Below, piece by piece: positions 7,024-15,067 of a DNA stretch of 17,720 bases. How positions within the stretch are numbered: the first letter of the stretch is position 1; each line of letters starts with the position of its first letter. A program made the translations under genes and the position numbers. The notes beneath the pieces are model-generated. The model was not told the DNA's origin, did not search any database, and saw only the letters and a program-made list of their open reading frames with translations. This DNA comes from Entamoeba invadens IP1. Lineage: Eukaryota; Evosea; Mastigamoebida; Endamoebidae. The DNA lies in assembly GCF_000330505.1 (NCBI RefSeq), contig NW_004440438.1, positions 71,952 to 89,671 of the forward strand, written 5' to 3'.

Positions 7024-8433
7024 TTATAATTTATTAAAATTAACTAATAAAATGAAATAATAAATAAACAAGAGAACACAATTTATTATTAATATAATAT
7101 GAACACTTTTGCAATCAATGAAACAGTTCATGCCGATGTGTGTGACTGTTGTTGGTACGTCTTTTTCAAGGGAAGTGCACTTTTCAAAGCAGTAATCTCC
7201 AATGATTTTTAAATGAGTTGGAACGATGATGTTTGATAAACTTATACATTTACTAAAACACGACAAGCCCAGTCTTGTGATATTTTGTGGTAAGACGACA
7301 TTCTTTAAATTGATGCAATTACAAAAGCACCGACTTTCAATGACGGAGACACTGTTTGGAATATCAATTTTGCTCATGTTACAACAATTGCAAAAACACT
7401 TGAACTCGAGTTTTGAAATTTTGCTTGGCAGTGTGATTTCTTGCAACGATTCACACAACTCAAACGCAGAATTTTGAATGTCACAAATTGCAGAGGAAAA
7501 GTTGACTGTTTTTAATGAATTGCAATGTTTAAAACAGGACGACTGGAATTGCGACAGACATCCTCTGATATCAACAGAAGTCAAATTTGTGCATTTGTGA
7601 AACGCCTTTTCTTCATTAAAATTGGTGCAATGAGGAATGTCCACACTTGTCAACGACAAACACTCACCAAAACAGAATTCACCAATTGCATTGACTTGTT
7701 GTGGGAATGTGACGCTTTCCAAACACTTGCAAAGTCCAAAACAATTTGTTGAGAGTGTTGGAAGTGCATTTGGAAGTCGAATGGAAGAGAGTCTGGTGCA
7801 GTTATAAAACGTGGCGTCTCCCATGTGTGTGACTGTGTCGGGGAGTTCTATCGACTTCAACCCACTGCAGCGCGCAAAACACGAAATTCCAATGAACTGA
7901 AGAGGAGACAAAATCTTCACAGAAGTTAATTTGGAACAATTTTCAAAGGAGTGATTACCAATAGAAGTGACTGTATTGGGAATAACAATAGACTCGATGT
8001 GAGAATCAAGAAAACAGATGTCACAGATGATGACAGTGTTTGCAGGTATATTTGTACCACAAACAATGGTGTCTTGTCTTGTGTATAAAAGTCTCTTGAA
8101 TGAACAATTAGAGTGCGTCACTCTACACGTGCGAGAGTATGTCATCTCATACCAAATATTAATTTGATAGAAGTCGATCTTATCGATTGGGTCTATGTCG
8201 GTGGACTTATAAATGTTGTTCCCAAAACATTGGTCGGTGGGTGACCAAATATTTAATGTTTCTATATGTGGAAAATATTTGATTGTCTGTTTGTTGAGTG
8301 GTATTTAATTGAAATGAAACTTTTCCATGTTATTCATAAACTTCTTGTTTACACATTCAAGTGCTATAAAGTCTTGTATTGCATTAAAGTACTGTGACAC
8401 TATCATCATATGATATCCATCAAGTCGACTCAT
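7024..8433 (-). pseudogene. BspA-like leucine-rich repeat protein gene with one in-frame stop
   Basis: The open frame 7024-8145 has about 13 tandem BspA-type (LRR_5, TpLRR) repeats of 23 residues with the pattern LxxIxLPxxVTxIGxxCFxxCxxL. In Entamoeba these form large families, some at the cell surface. The same frame continues upstream past its first ATG to an ATG at 8433, where residues MSRLDGYHMMIVSQYFNAIQ begin the N-terminal module I associate with this family. It then runs on through ECVNKKFMNNMEKFHFN, a TAA at codon 43 (8305-8307), and IPLNKQTIKYFPHIETLNI into the repeats. So 469 codons would be intact but for one stop. The last repeat is one residue short and the C-terminus is a hydrophobic tail (IILIINCVLLFIYYFILLV), either a membrane anchor or translation into A+T-rich flank after loss of the original end. 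An N-truncated product starting at 8145 is possible. Confidence 0.85.
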
Positions 8434-8463
8434 TTGATTGTTATATTAAAGTTATATTTTTAT

Positions 8464-8499
8464 TATATTTATTAGTATATTTATTAGTATATTTATTAG
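8464..8499. repeat. Three perfect tandem copies of TATATTTATTAG
   Basis: The 12-bp unit occurs at 8464-8475, 8476-8487 and 8488-8499 without mismatch, 31 bases or more upstream of the LRR gene's ATG. Copy-number change here could alter promoter spacing, but nothing in the sequence proves that. Confidence 0.9.
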
Positions 8500-8516
8500 T
8501 AGTAAAGTTAGAAAAA

Positions 8517-8655
8517 GTGCAAGTTGATAAAATTAACTATATTTTATTATAAACAACTATTTGTTATTAAATTATATTTTTATTTTTATTGAATATAGTA
8601 TGCATATAGAGCAAAACACAGAGACGCCTCTGTTTTGGATTAAATCTCAACTTGT
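8517..8655. repeat. Short inverted-repeat segment with internal hairpin
   Basis: CAAGTTGA at about 8520 is mirrored by TCAACTTG at about 8646-8653. Inside, CAAAAC-AC-AGAG (8612-8623) pairs with CTCT-GTTTTG (8628-8637) around an ACGC loop, leaving a 2-nt bulge. The size and paired ends resemble a small MITE, but no clear target duplication is visible. Confidence 0.4.
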
Positions 8656-9248
8656 ACACAATAAAATTATAATTATATTTGATTTTTGTTGGTTATATAT
8701 ATTAACTCCTTCACATTGAAATTAATTTAATTAACAGGTTTTTCAATGAACAATAACAAGCCAATTCAAAAAATATTTATTTCTTTAAATTTACTCGACA
8801 ATATTTAAAAATTCGATTTTTTACTAATTAAAATCAATTGCATCATAATGCTTCTATCGTATTTTTAGATTGTTGAATTGTGTTGTATTTTGTATTTACT
8901 AAATGAAAAGTGTGATAATTTGTAATTATGCATTCTTTTTATTTACCAAATCATCATGTTCAATTTTAAAAATAAACATTAAGTGGTTGCAATTGATTGT
9001 GGATTGACACAATAATAACAACAAAAACAGTTTTTAGTATTTGAAAAGTTTTTCTATTTTAGTGGATTTAAAAATATTAACAAAAAGTATGGTTTTAGTT
9101 AATAACCTAAACATGTATTTTTACTATTTTTTTATTTCTGTTTTTGAAAAAAAAAATACAAAACGTTTTTCAAGTTATAGCAATAAATATTATATTTTAC
9201 TATATATCTCAAAAAGCTTAAATTTTTAATCGAACTAGATTTTATTTT

Positions 9249-10801
9249 AGGGTTTCTTGAGGATAAGGTGTATCCTTAGGATTATAGCTATCCTTTTTAA
9301 AAAATATTTTTCTGAGGATACAAAAAACAAATCAATAAGGTTCAGTTCCCCATAAGACCCACTTTCATAACTCAAGTTATAATTTACACTTAATATTTCG
9401 AGTCAAAGTTCGAATTTTAAATAATGGTAATAATTTGTCATAAATGCCAAAAAATAAAAACAATCAAAAAATCGCCACGATAATCAGTAAACAAAAACAA
9501 TAATTATATCTCGCTTACTTAAGACGGGAAATAATAAAGCGTGAATTAAACTTGTTCATATTATGATTATATACTTATTGAAATTATTTCCGAATCTGTC
9601 TTTATAACATAATAATTGAAATTTACGTTTAAATTGATAATTGTTTTTTTATCAAAATGAAAATTGAAAAAGTCGAAAACACTGATTTAATAATAATGCA
9701 TTTTTAAAATAACAAATTTATTAATAATTTTGTAATTTATGCAATTATTCAAATTTATTCTAATAACAAAGTTAATCATATTGTGTATATTTTAATATGA
9801 TTGTTTCATTTTGATATTAACTTGTGTTTTAAACAAATTTACAGTTCTGAGGATGGCAATTATTTTCTGAGGATGACAGAAATAGAAAGTTATCACTTTT
9901 ACGTCTGTCTGAAATGTATATTGAGTAAGTTACAATTTTTGAATATGGGAACACGTCATTTCACTTTTTAGATGTTTAAGTCCGTGTTGATAATGTCTGT
10001 TTGTTACACGACTTACCATCCTCAGAGATATTTATAGCACTGCCACTATTGATTTAAAATTCTATAAATAAAATTATGAAAGAATTATTATAAAGTGAGT
10101 TTTGTTAATTGATTATATCAAAAATAGTCAAAACACAACAAAAACGCCAAATAATATACAAAATTGATTATTGAATTAAAGATACATTTATTGAAATTAA
10201 TATCGTATTATATAAAAATAATATAAACATATATTTCTTGTGTATATATGTTTTGAAAAATAAATAAAACCGTTTAAAACAAAAATAATTTTATTTTAAA
10301 AATTTGTTTATTTATCAATCGTTGTTTTATCGTTATCCAAAACCTCTCGTTTTGAATTTGCGCAAATACATAAATTGTCATCGCATAAAGTATAAGTTAT
10401 TAATACGTTATTTGCTATCAATTTTTATTGTTTGAAATATCATGAATTGATTTATAATAAATTGTATTTTTTGTGAAAAAGATTAAAAATTGTAGATTAA
10501 TTTGTTTTGTGATTTTGATTAAAAAATCGACTTTTTCGATAATTTAAATGTCTGTCAAATGTTTTCATTTAAACCAAAGTTAGTCTTGTGGTAAATCAAA
10601 AAATAGAAATAGATTATTTTATTTGTAAAAATCAGCACCAAGAATCATCTTTCAAAAAATCCATAAATAGCATTTTTGAATAAAATCACGTGTTTCAAAA
10701 TATACCTTTTTGATCTTAGGCAAAAAAATCCAAATTGAAAGAAATTATGTTTAAGATATGTATTATCCTCAAAAAAAAATTAACAATCCTCATGAATCCC
10801 T
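9249..10801. mobile_element. Candidate 1.55-kb non-coding element with TGAGGAT-bearing inverted ends
   Basis: The left end AGGGTTTCTTGAGGAT (9249-9264) matches the reverse complement of the right end, AGGGATTCATGAGGAT, at 14 of 16 positions. A second TGAGGATA lies further in on each side (9313-9320; reverse strand about 10764-10771), each preceded by a T-rich run. Three further TGAGGAT motifs lie inside. The flanks (TTTATTTT on the left, TTATTATT on the right) are similar but too A+T-rich to prove a target duplication. No open frame of coding quality lies within, so if mobile it is non-autonomous. It may instead be a cluster of smaller related elements. Confidence 0.4.
9842..10042. repeat. 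Inner inverted pair TCTGAGGATGG, possible nested MITE
   Basis: TCTGAGGATGG at 9846-9856 has an exact reverse-complement partner at 10016-10026. A CAGT lies outside each copy (9842-9845; reverse strand ending near 10042), as in Tc1/mariner-like ends. A second direct TGAGGATGA follows at 9868. The left side has TA before CAGT; the right side does not, so a target duplication is not supported. Confidence 0.4.
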
Positions 10802-11101
10802 TTATTATTGTAAAAACTATTATGAAATTGTGTAGTGAAAAAAAAACAACAAAACTTCCTTTGATTTATAAAAAAAATATTAATAATATAACTATTATAT
10901 CAATTTTGAATGTAATAAATAAATTTGAAATGTAAATTATATATTATTTGTAATATTTAACACACATGATATCAATTAATGTTACACAATAATAAAAAAC
11001 TCAAAAACGGATAATTGAAAATTGTTAATGTCTGCATTAATGAACACTTTTTATATTGTTTTGGGTGTTTTTCTTATTGTTTGCTTATGGTGTTTGATTA
11101 T
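10802..11101. other. A+T-rich spacer left of the transposon
   Basis: No gene or clear structure is visible. The open frame in this area (about 10735-10935) is lysine/isoleucine/asparagine-rich and fits chance in A+T-rich DNA. Confidence 0.6.
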
Positions 11102-11103
11102 TA

Positions 11104-11162
11104 CAGTATGTGAGAATAGTATATGAGAATGAGAAAACCCTGTGGATTCAACAAAAGTTACA
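11104..11162 (+). repeat. Left terminal inverted repeat of the transposon
   Basis: Begins CAGTATGTGAGAATAGTATA and carries AACCCTGTGGATTCAACAAA internally. TA at 11102-11103 is the target duplication. The GTATRTGAGAA motif occurs twice (about 11106 and 11120), a likely pair of transposase-binding sites (inference). Confidence 0.93.
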
Positions 11163-11608
11163 ATTGTGTAACTTTTATGTAATAAAATTATTATTTTTTT
11201 ATTTCAAAAAATTCAAAAAGATCAAATAAAAAAATCACTTATTTACAGTTCATTTTCTCTTTCAATTTGTTTAAAAACCTACAAAGCAGCTTTCAGAGTG
11301 TGAACAGCCAGCCAGCACTTACCAACTAATTGACTCAGACCTCACGCTAAAGAATCCCAGGAATACTGGACAAATCAGCCATAGCAGCTAGACGATTCAA
11401 AGCAGGCAACGTTTAATTTAAGAGTTTTTGCGAGCAAGTTCTACAAGTTAATATCTCAATAACGAAAGAAAGTTTAACAAACGAATATTTTCTATTGGAA
11501 GGACTTATGATAGTTCAGACATATGTTGATTCAAACAGTGACCATTCTGACCTGTGATAGGAAACAGTAATGTAAACTCGGCGATACAACTGATTAAAAA
11601 GATAAAAA
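11163..11608. other. Gene-free 3' part of the transposon
   Basis: Between the left terminal repeat and the transposase stop. About 11270-11600 is clearly less A+T-rich than other non-coding DNA here, but all frames are interrupted; short stretches on the minus strand such as LPALNRLAAMADLSSIPGIL are protein-like. It could be decayed coding sequence or a structural part of the element. Confidence 0.5.
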
Positions 11609-13548
11609 TCAATCGATTAAATTCTCAACCCCATTTTTAGTTCTTTTTGAGATTTTTTTGGTCGTCTTTTTCTTCACAACTTTACATACAACATCCCGTT
11701 CTTTTCTTTTTAACGGCTTGCAAACAGACTGACACGAATAACCCTCAAAACACATTGAAAGCTTTCGAACTGCAGATATTTTCAAGCTTTTGGTTTTGAC
11801 GCATTCAATTGAGTATAACTGTGGTATACTTAACAGTTTCGGTATTTCTGCTGTTACTCTGCGTGACACTCCAATATCCACATACGCAACCCTCATACCA
11901 CTATCAACAATTCTGAAATCAATACCAACTTGCCTAAAAGCCTGCGTGCACACATCCGGAGTGGTTGTTTGGAAATAAGACTTCAGAATTGAGTTGAGGT
12001 ATTTGGCAAACTTTTTTTCTAAGTCCTCTCCATCACCGAATTCAACAATTTTAGTTTCATTTGGTATTTCGTTGCGATCTTCTGATTGGTTGTCATCCAC
12101 CATCCTTTCGTTGACAGTCGTACCAGCCTTCTTTTTAAATGGTGATATCGCTTCTTGTGGATTTGCCAGCACTTCCTGAAACATTTCCTTAAACTGTTGA
12201 GGTATTATTGGTTCTTCAATGGGATCTTGGCTTCCAATCACATCATTTGATTCTTCTTTTTCTTCAACTTCTTCACTTTCTGTCGTTGTTGTTTCTTCCT
12301 CGCCAACTCTATCTTTAATTTTTATGACATCTCTGAACTTAGCATACAACGAATTCAGTCTTCTTTTTTGGGCTGCAAACACCCCAACATCTAATGGTTG
12401 TGTTAAATGTGAGGTGTGAGGCACCAAACATACGATTTCACAGTTCACGTTGATGATTTTCTCGTTGACTTGGACATTCGACTTGAGCAACAACCTCACA
12501 TCTTCGATTGAGTGGCACGTGCACTGATCAAATATCAGAACGGCCTTATCAATATAACCAGTCTTAATTCTCATGTCGACAATATAAGGTACTACAACGT
12601 CGTTGATGTATTGTATAAATAAGTCACTGTTGATAAAACCGTTTTTGCTATAACTGACGATGTTTCCCGTTTCCATCCAACCCAATTTCAAGAATTCAAC
12701 TGCAACTCTTTTGTATTTTGTTACAATCATACAAGGAAGAGGTTGTGAGGGGGTAATAGTGCAAACGACAGTGGATCGAGCAATGTCACGTTCGACTCCA
12801 TATTTCATTTTACTGTCTGTGGAAAAACCAGCAGTGAATACTCCCTTCACCATTTGCCTGTCTGGCCATGGCTGATACCCTGACTCATCCAAATTCAAAA
12901 TAAATGGTGATGGGATGCCATTTAAAAAAGTGGCAGTGCAATGTAATACTTCAACACGGCATCTTCGTCGTAGGTCAATCGAGATTGGTCTTCAGCAAAC
13001 ACAGTAACAATCGAAAAGTTCCAATTTTTATGTATTTTATCATAAATAACATGGTTTGACACATCAACGTTGAAGGTTTTTATTATAAACAACCTCAAAT
13101 AAGTTATGCTGATAGCTTTGCATTTTCCTGGAAACTTTTCATTATCAAGAATCAAATTCTTGACAATTCCCCATTGTGTTTCAGTTAAAAGTGACGGTCT
13201 TCCGTTATCTTTTTTTCCAAACAATGCCGTCTCCATACCTCTTCGTTTGTTGATATTAAACTGACTTGAAGTTAAAGCAAAGACTCTACATAGTTTACTC
13301 TCGGTCACCTTTTCCGTATTAATTCCATTGAAAATTTCTCTTTCAATATTCATCAAATACACCTGAACATTCAGGGGCAATTCACAAAAGTTGCAATGTT
13401 TGCTGAATGTTCTTTGGGCTATTTCTTTCACTGGGCCAGGACAATACTTTAGATTCTTTTCAAGTGTTGTATGGTCTAAGCCACTAAAAGCAACATTCCT
13501 GGAGCTCATAATTATATTATTTAGATTGTTTTTTTTAAAGAAAAACAT
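11609..13548 (-). pseudogene. Pogo-like transposase (DDE_1 type), split by a -1 frame change
   Basis: The 5' frame (13548-12922, probable start at the ATG at 13509, MSSRNVAFSG) holds the DNA-binding region, with helix-turn-helix-like sequence and the GRPSLLTETQWGIVKNLI segment that leads into the catalytic domain. The 3' frame (to 11609) holds the catalytic core: LNLDESGYQPW (first Asp), LIFDQCTCHS (second Asp) and VPHTSHLTQPLDVGVF (third Asp). This is the signature of DDE_1 proteins such as pogo, Tigger and CENP-B. A lysine-rich C-terminus (KVVKKKTTKKISKRTK) could be a nuclear localisation signal. An E-rich linker lies between. At a T6 run (minus strand, 12924-12929) the first frame meets TAA; the -1 frame continues LNGIPSPFILNLDESG, a typical family sequence. 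One missing T, or -1 slippage on TTTTTTA, would join the parts. The ATG at 12898 is three codons before the first Asp, so it is not a real start. Confidence 0.88.
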
Positions 13549-13575
13549 TTTTATTTAAAAAAAGAAAAACAAATA

Positions 13576-13634
13576 TGTAATTTTTGTTGAATCCACAGGG
13601 TTTTCTCATTCTCACATACTTTTCTCACATACTG
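13576..13634 (-). repeat. Right terminal inverted repeat of the transposon
   Basis: Its reverse complement begins CAGTATGTGAGAAAAGTATG and matches the left end at 56 of 59 positions. TA at 13635-13636 is the target duplication. Confidence 0.93.
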
Positions 13635-13636
13635 TA

Positions 13637-13963
13637 AATTAAAATCAAAAACATGTGTTTATTTCATAGAGTAACATATTTACATATTCATGACAATAAC
13701 ATTTTTATATATAATAACATATTTTGTTTCATATTTCTAGATATGATAATAATTATCAAATGTTTCATTTGAGAATAAATAAAAATTTAAACCATTATTA
13801 AAGTGATATTGTTCTTTATATACAAATTATTATTATTTTATTCGAGATGAATTAATTGACAATTTCAAACACAAAATAAAACATTTAAACTGTTTTCCAA
13901 TAAAAATTTAATCCGAATGTAAAATATTATACGTTTTATAAAATACATTTGTTGTATTTTTTC
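13637..13963. other. Intergenic A+T-rich DNA upstream of the tetraspanin
   Basis: No gene is visible. It should include the tetraspanin promoter; I see no convincing core element. Confidence 0.55.
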
Positions 13964-14715
13964 ATGTAAGTTAACAAAACAATATAAAGTGACATATATA
14001 TTAAGTAGTCTTGTCATTCCTTATTTATACTTTGGTCCAGCTAAAAACATGATTACACTTTCAGACATTTCTCTTGATAATATATTATCATTGCAATCTA
14101 AAGATACATATTTTGCTGTTCTTATCTCAACATCTTCCTATTCATTTTTTATTGGTGTTTTGTCACTTATTGTTGTCATTATACAAAAACACAAAAACAC
14201 TTTAAATGTCATTGGACTGTTCTCATACACATTTTTGTTTCTTTTTGTTTCTTTTTGTTTTTGTGTCACTTGGAGTTGTGATTTTATTTGGATATTCATT
14301 TTTTTCGCTCTATTTTTCTACCGACTATAATACTGTAACAAGTTTGCCAAACATAGAAAGTGCATTCAAATGTTGTGGGTGGAACACGTTAAGAAAAAGC
14401 CCACCATGCATTTCAGTTGTTGGAGATAAAAATGGAAAAAATTGTTACCAAAACACTTTGGATACCAGAAATGCCGCATTAATTGGGTTTATTGTAGGAC
14501 TTGTTTGTTTAAACACGGGAATTGTATTACTTGTAGTGTCTTCAGTGGTCGTTTTAAGTAACAATATTATTGAAGATAAAAATAAAACAACAATAGAAAA
14601 TGATACACACAAAGAAAATGAAGAAACGCAATTCAATGTTAATATTTGTGATAATTTATATCAGAATAACCTTATTGACGAAGAAGATGAAAATGCTAAA
14701 GATGTGATTAAATAA
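13964..14715 (+). pseudogene. Tetraspanin gene broken by a 10-bp repeat expansion
   Basis: Tetraspanins are four-helix membrane proteins that organise membrane microdomains. The parts are all present: TM1 around VTYILSSLVIPYLYF (from about 13989), a short loop, TM2 (SFFIGVLSLIVVIIQ), TM3 (FSYTFLFLFV then VSLGVVILFGY), a short large-loop with the diagnostic CCG (KCCGW, codons at 14371-14379) plus two more cysteines, TM4 (GFIVGLVCLNTGIVLLVVSS), and an acidic cytoplasmic tail. Two lesions separate them. TM3 changes frame at a 10-bp tandem repeat (14232-14260); removing one unit restores the frame exactly. At the 5' end, the ATG at 13964 is followed directly by TAA; without one T it would read MKLTKQYKVTY into TM1. 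Otherwise the first in-frame ATG is at 14049, after TM1. The large loop is short, as in many protist members. Confidence 0.82.
14232..14260 (+). repeat. Tandem 10-bp repeat TTTTTGTTTC inside the tetraspanin TM3
   Basis: Copies lie at 14232-14241 and 14242-14251, with a 9-of-10 third copy at 14252-14260. Ten is one more than a multiple of three, so each gain or loss of a unit shifts the frame. Confidence 0.9.
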
Positions 14716-15067
14716 TTTAATTAACTAAATTTAATAATATGTTGACAAATAATTAATTGTGTGAAAATTTATAAATGTTTTCATTTTTTTATAAAACAGT
14801 TTTATACATTTTTCATAAATTTAATAATTATACAAACACTTTCTGTATTGATATTATAATAAAGGAGTATAATTAAAATAATAATTTAAATTAAATACAT
14901 TTTTGATTTTATAGCAATTTATTTTGAAAAGACAATAATATTTGTTCCATTTAAAAATACATAACGATAAATATTTATAAGTTGTTATTGAATAACTCCT
15001 GTTTTTGACAATTAATTTAATACACAATTTAATAAAAAAAACTTCACAAAATGTATTTTATTAATAC
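14716..15067. other. Convergent A+T-rich intergenic region
   Basis: Lies between the 3' ends of the tetraspanin (+) and the TLDc gene (-). No gene or notable structure is seen. Confidence 0.65.

Larger units (their letters stand above)
8434..9248. other. Gene-free A+T-rich region upstream of the LRR gene
   Basis: No convincing coding frame is present. It contains three perfect copies of a 12-bp unit (8464-8499) and an inverted-repeat segment (8517-8655), both listed separately. Open frames around 9041-9229 are AAA/TTT/ATT-rich and look like chance. Confidence 0.65.
11104..13634 (-). mobile_element. Pogo-like Tc1/mariner superfamily DNA transposon, complete ends
   Basis: The ends are 59-bp terminal inverted repeats (11104-11162 and 13576-13634) that differ at only three positions and begin CAGTATGTGAGAA. 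Each end is flanked by TA, the target duplication of this superfamily, and CAGT is a usual pogo/mariner end. The element is 2531 bp and carries one transposase on the minus strand, currently split between two frames. The near identity of the ends suggests a fairly recent insertion. A gene-free, relatively G+C-rich stretch (about 11270-11600) lies between the transposase stop and the left end. Confidence 0.93.

Noticed and set aside
7226..7752. Plus-strand frames within the LRR gene
   Set aside because: Antisense shadows of a gene with clear repeat periodicity on the minus strand.
8305..8307. Genetic-code reassignment of TAA to explain broken genes
   Set aside because: TAA ends the Stealth, secreted and SPRY genes cleanly, so it works as a stop.
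9041..9229. Open frame of 62 codons (+)
   Set aside because: Dominated by AAA, ATT and TTT codons with no motif; expected by chance in such A+T-rich DNA.
9345..9960. CAGTTCCCCATAAGACCC near 9345 as the left end of another MITE
   Set aside because: The best partner on the other strand (GTTCCCATATTC near 9945) is short and lacks flanking TA.
10735..10935. Open frame of 66 codons (+)
   Set aside because: Lysine, isoleucine and asparagine low complexity, overlapping the inverted end of the candidate element; not gene-like.
11340..11420. A tRNA B-box-like GATTCAAAGC inside the transposon
   Set aside because: No A-box at proper spacing and no cloverleaf pairing could be found.
11790..12875. Plus-strand frames within the transposase
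   Set aside because: Antisense shadows of the DDE_1 coding strand.
12898..12898. The ATG at 12898 as a separate transposase gene start
   Set aside because: It lies inside the conserved block just before the first catalytic Asp, and the -1 frame upstream of it continues the same domain; a separate gene would lack the preceding strand.
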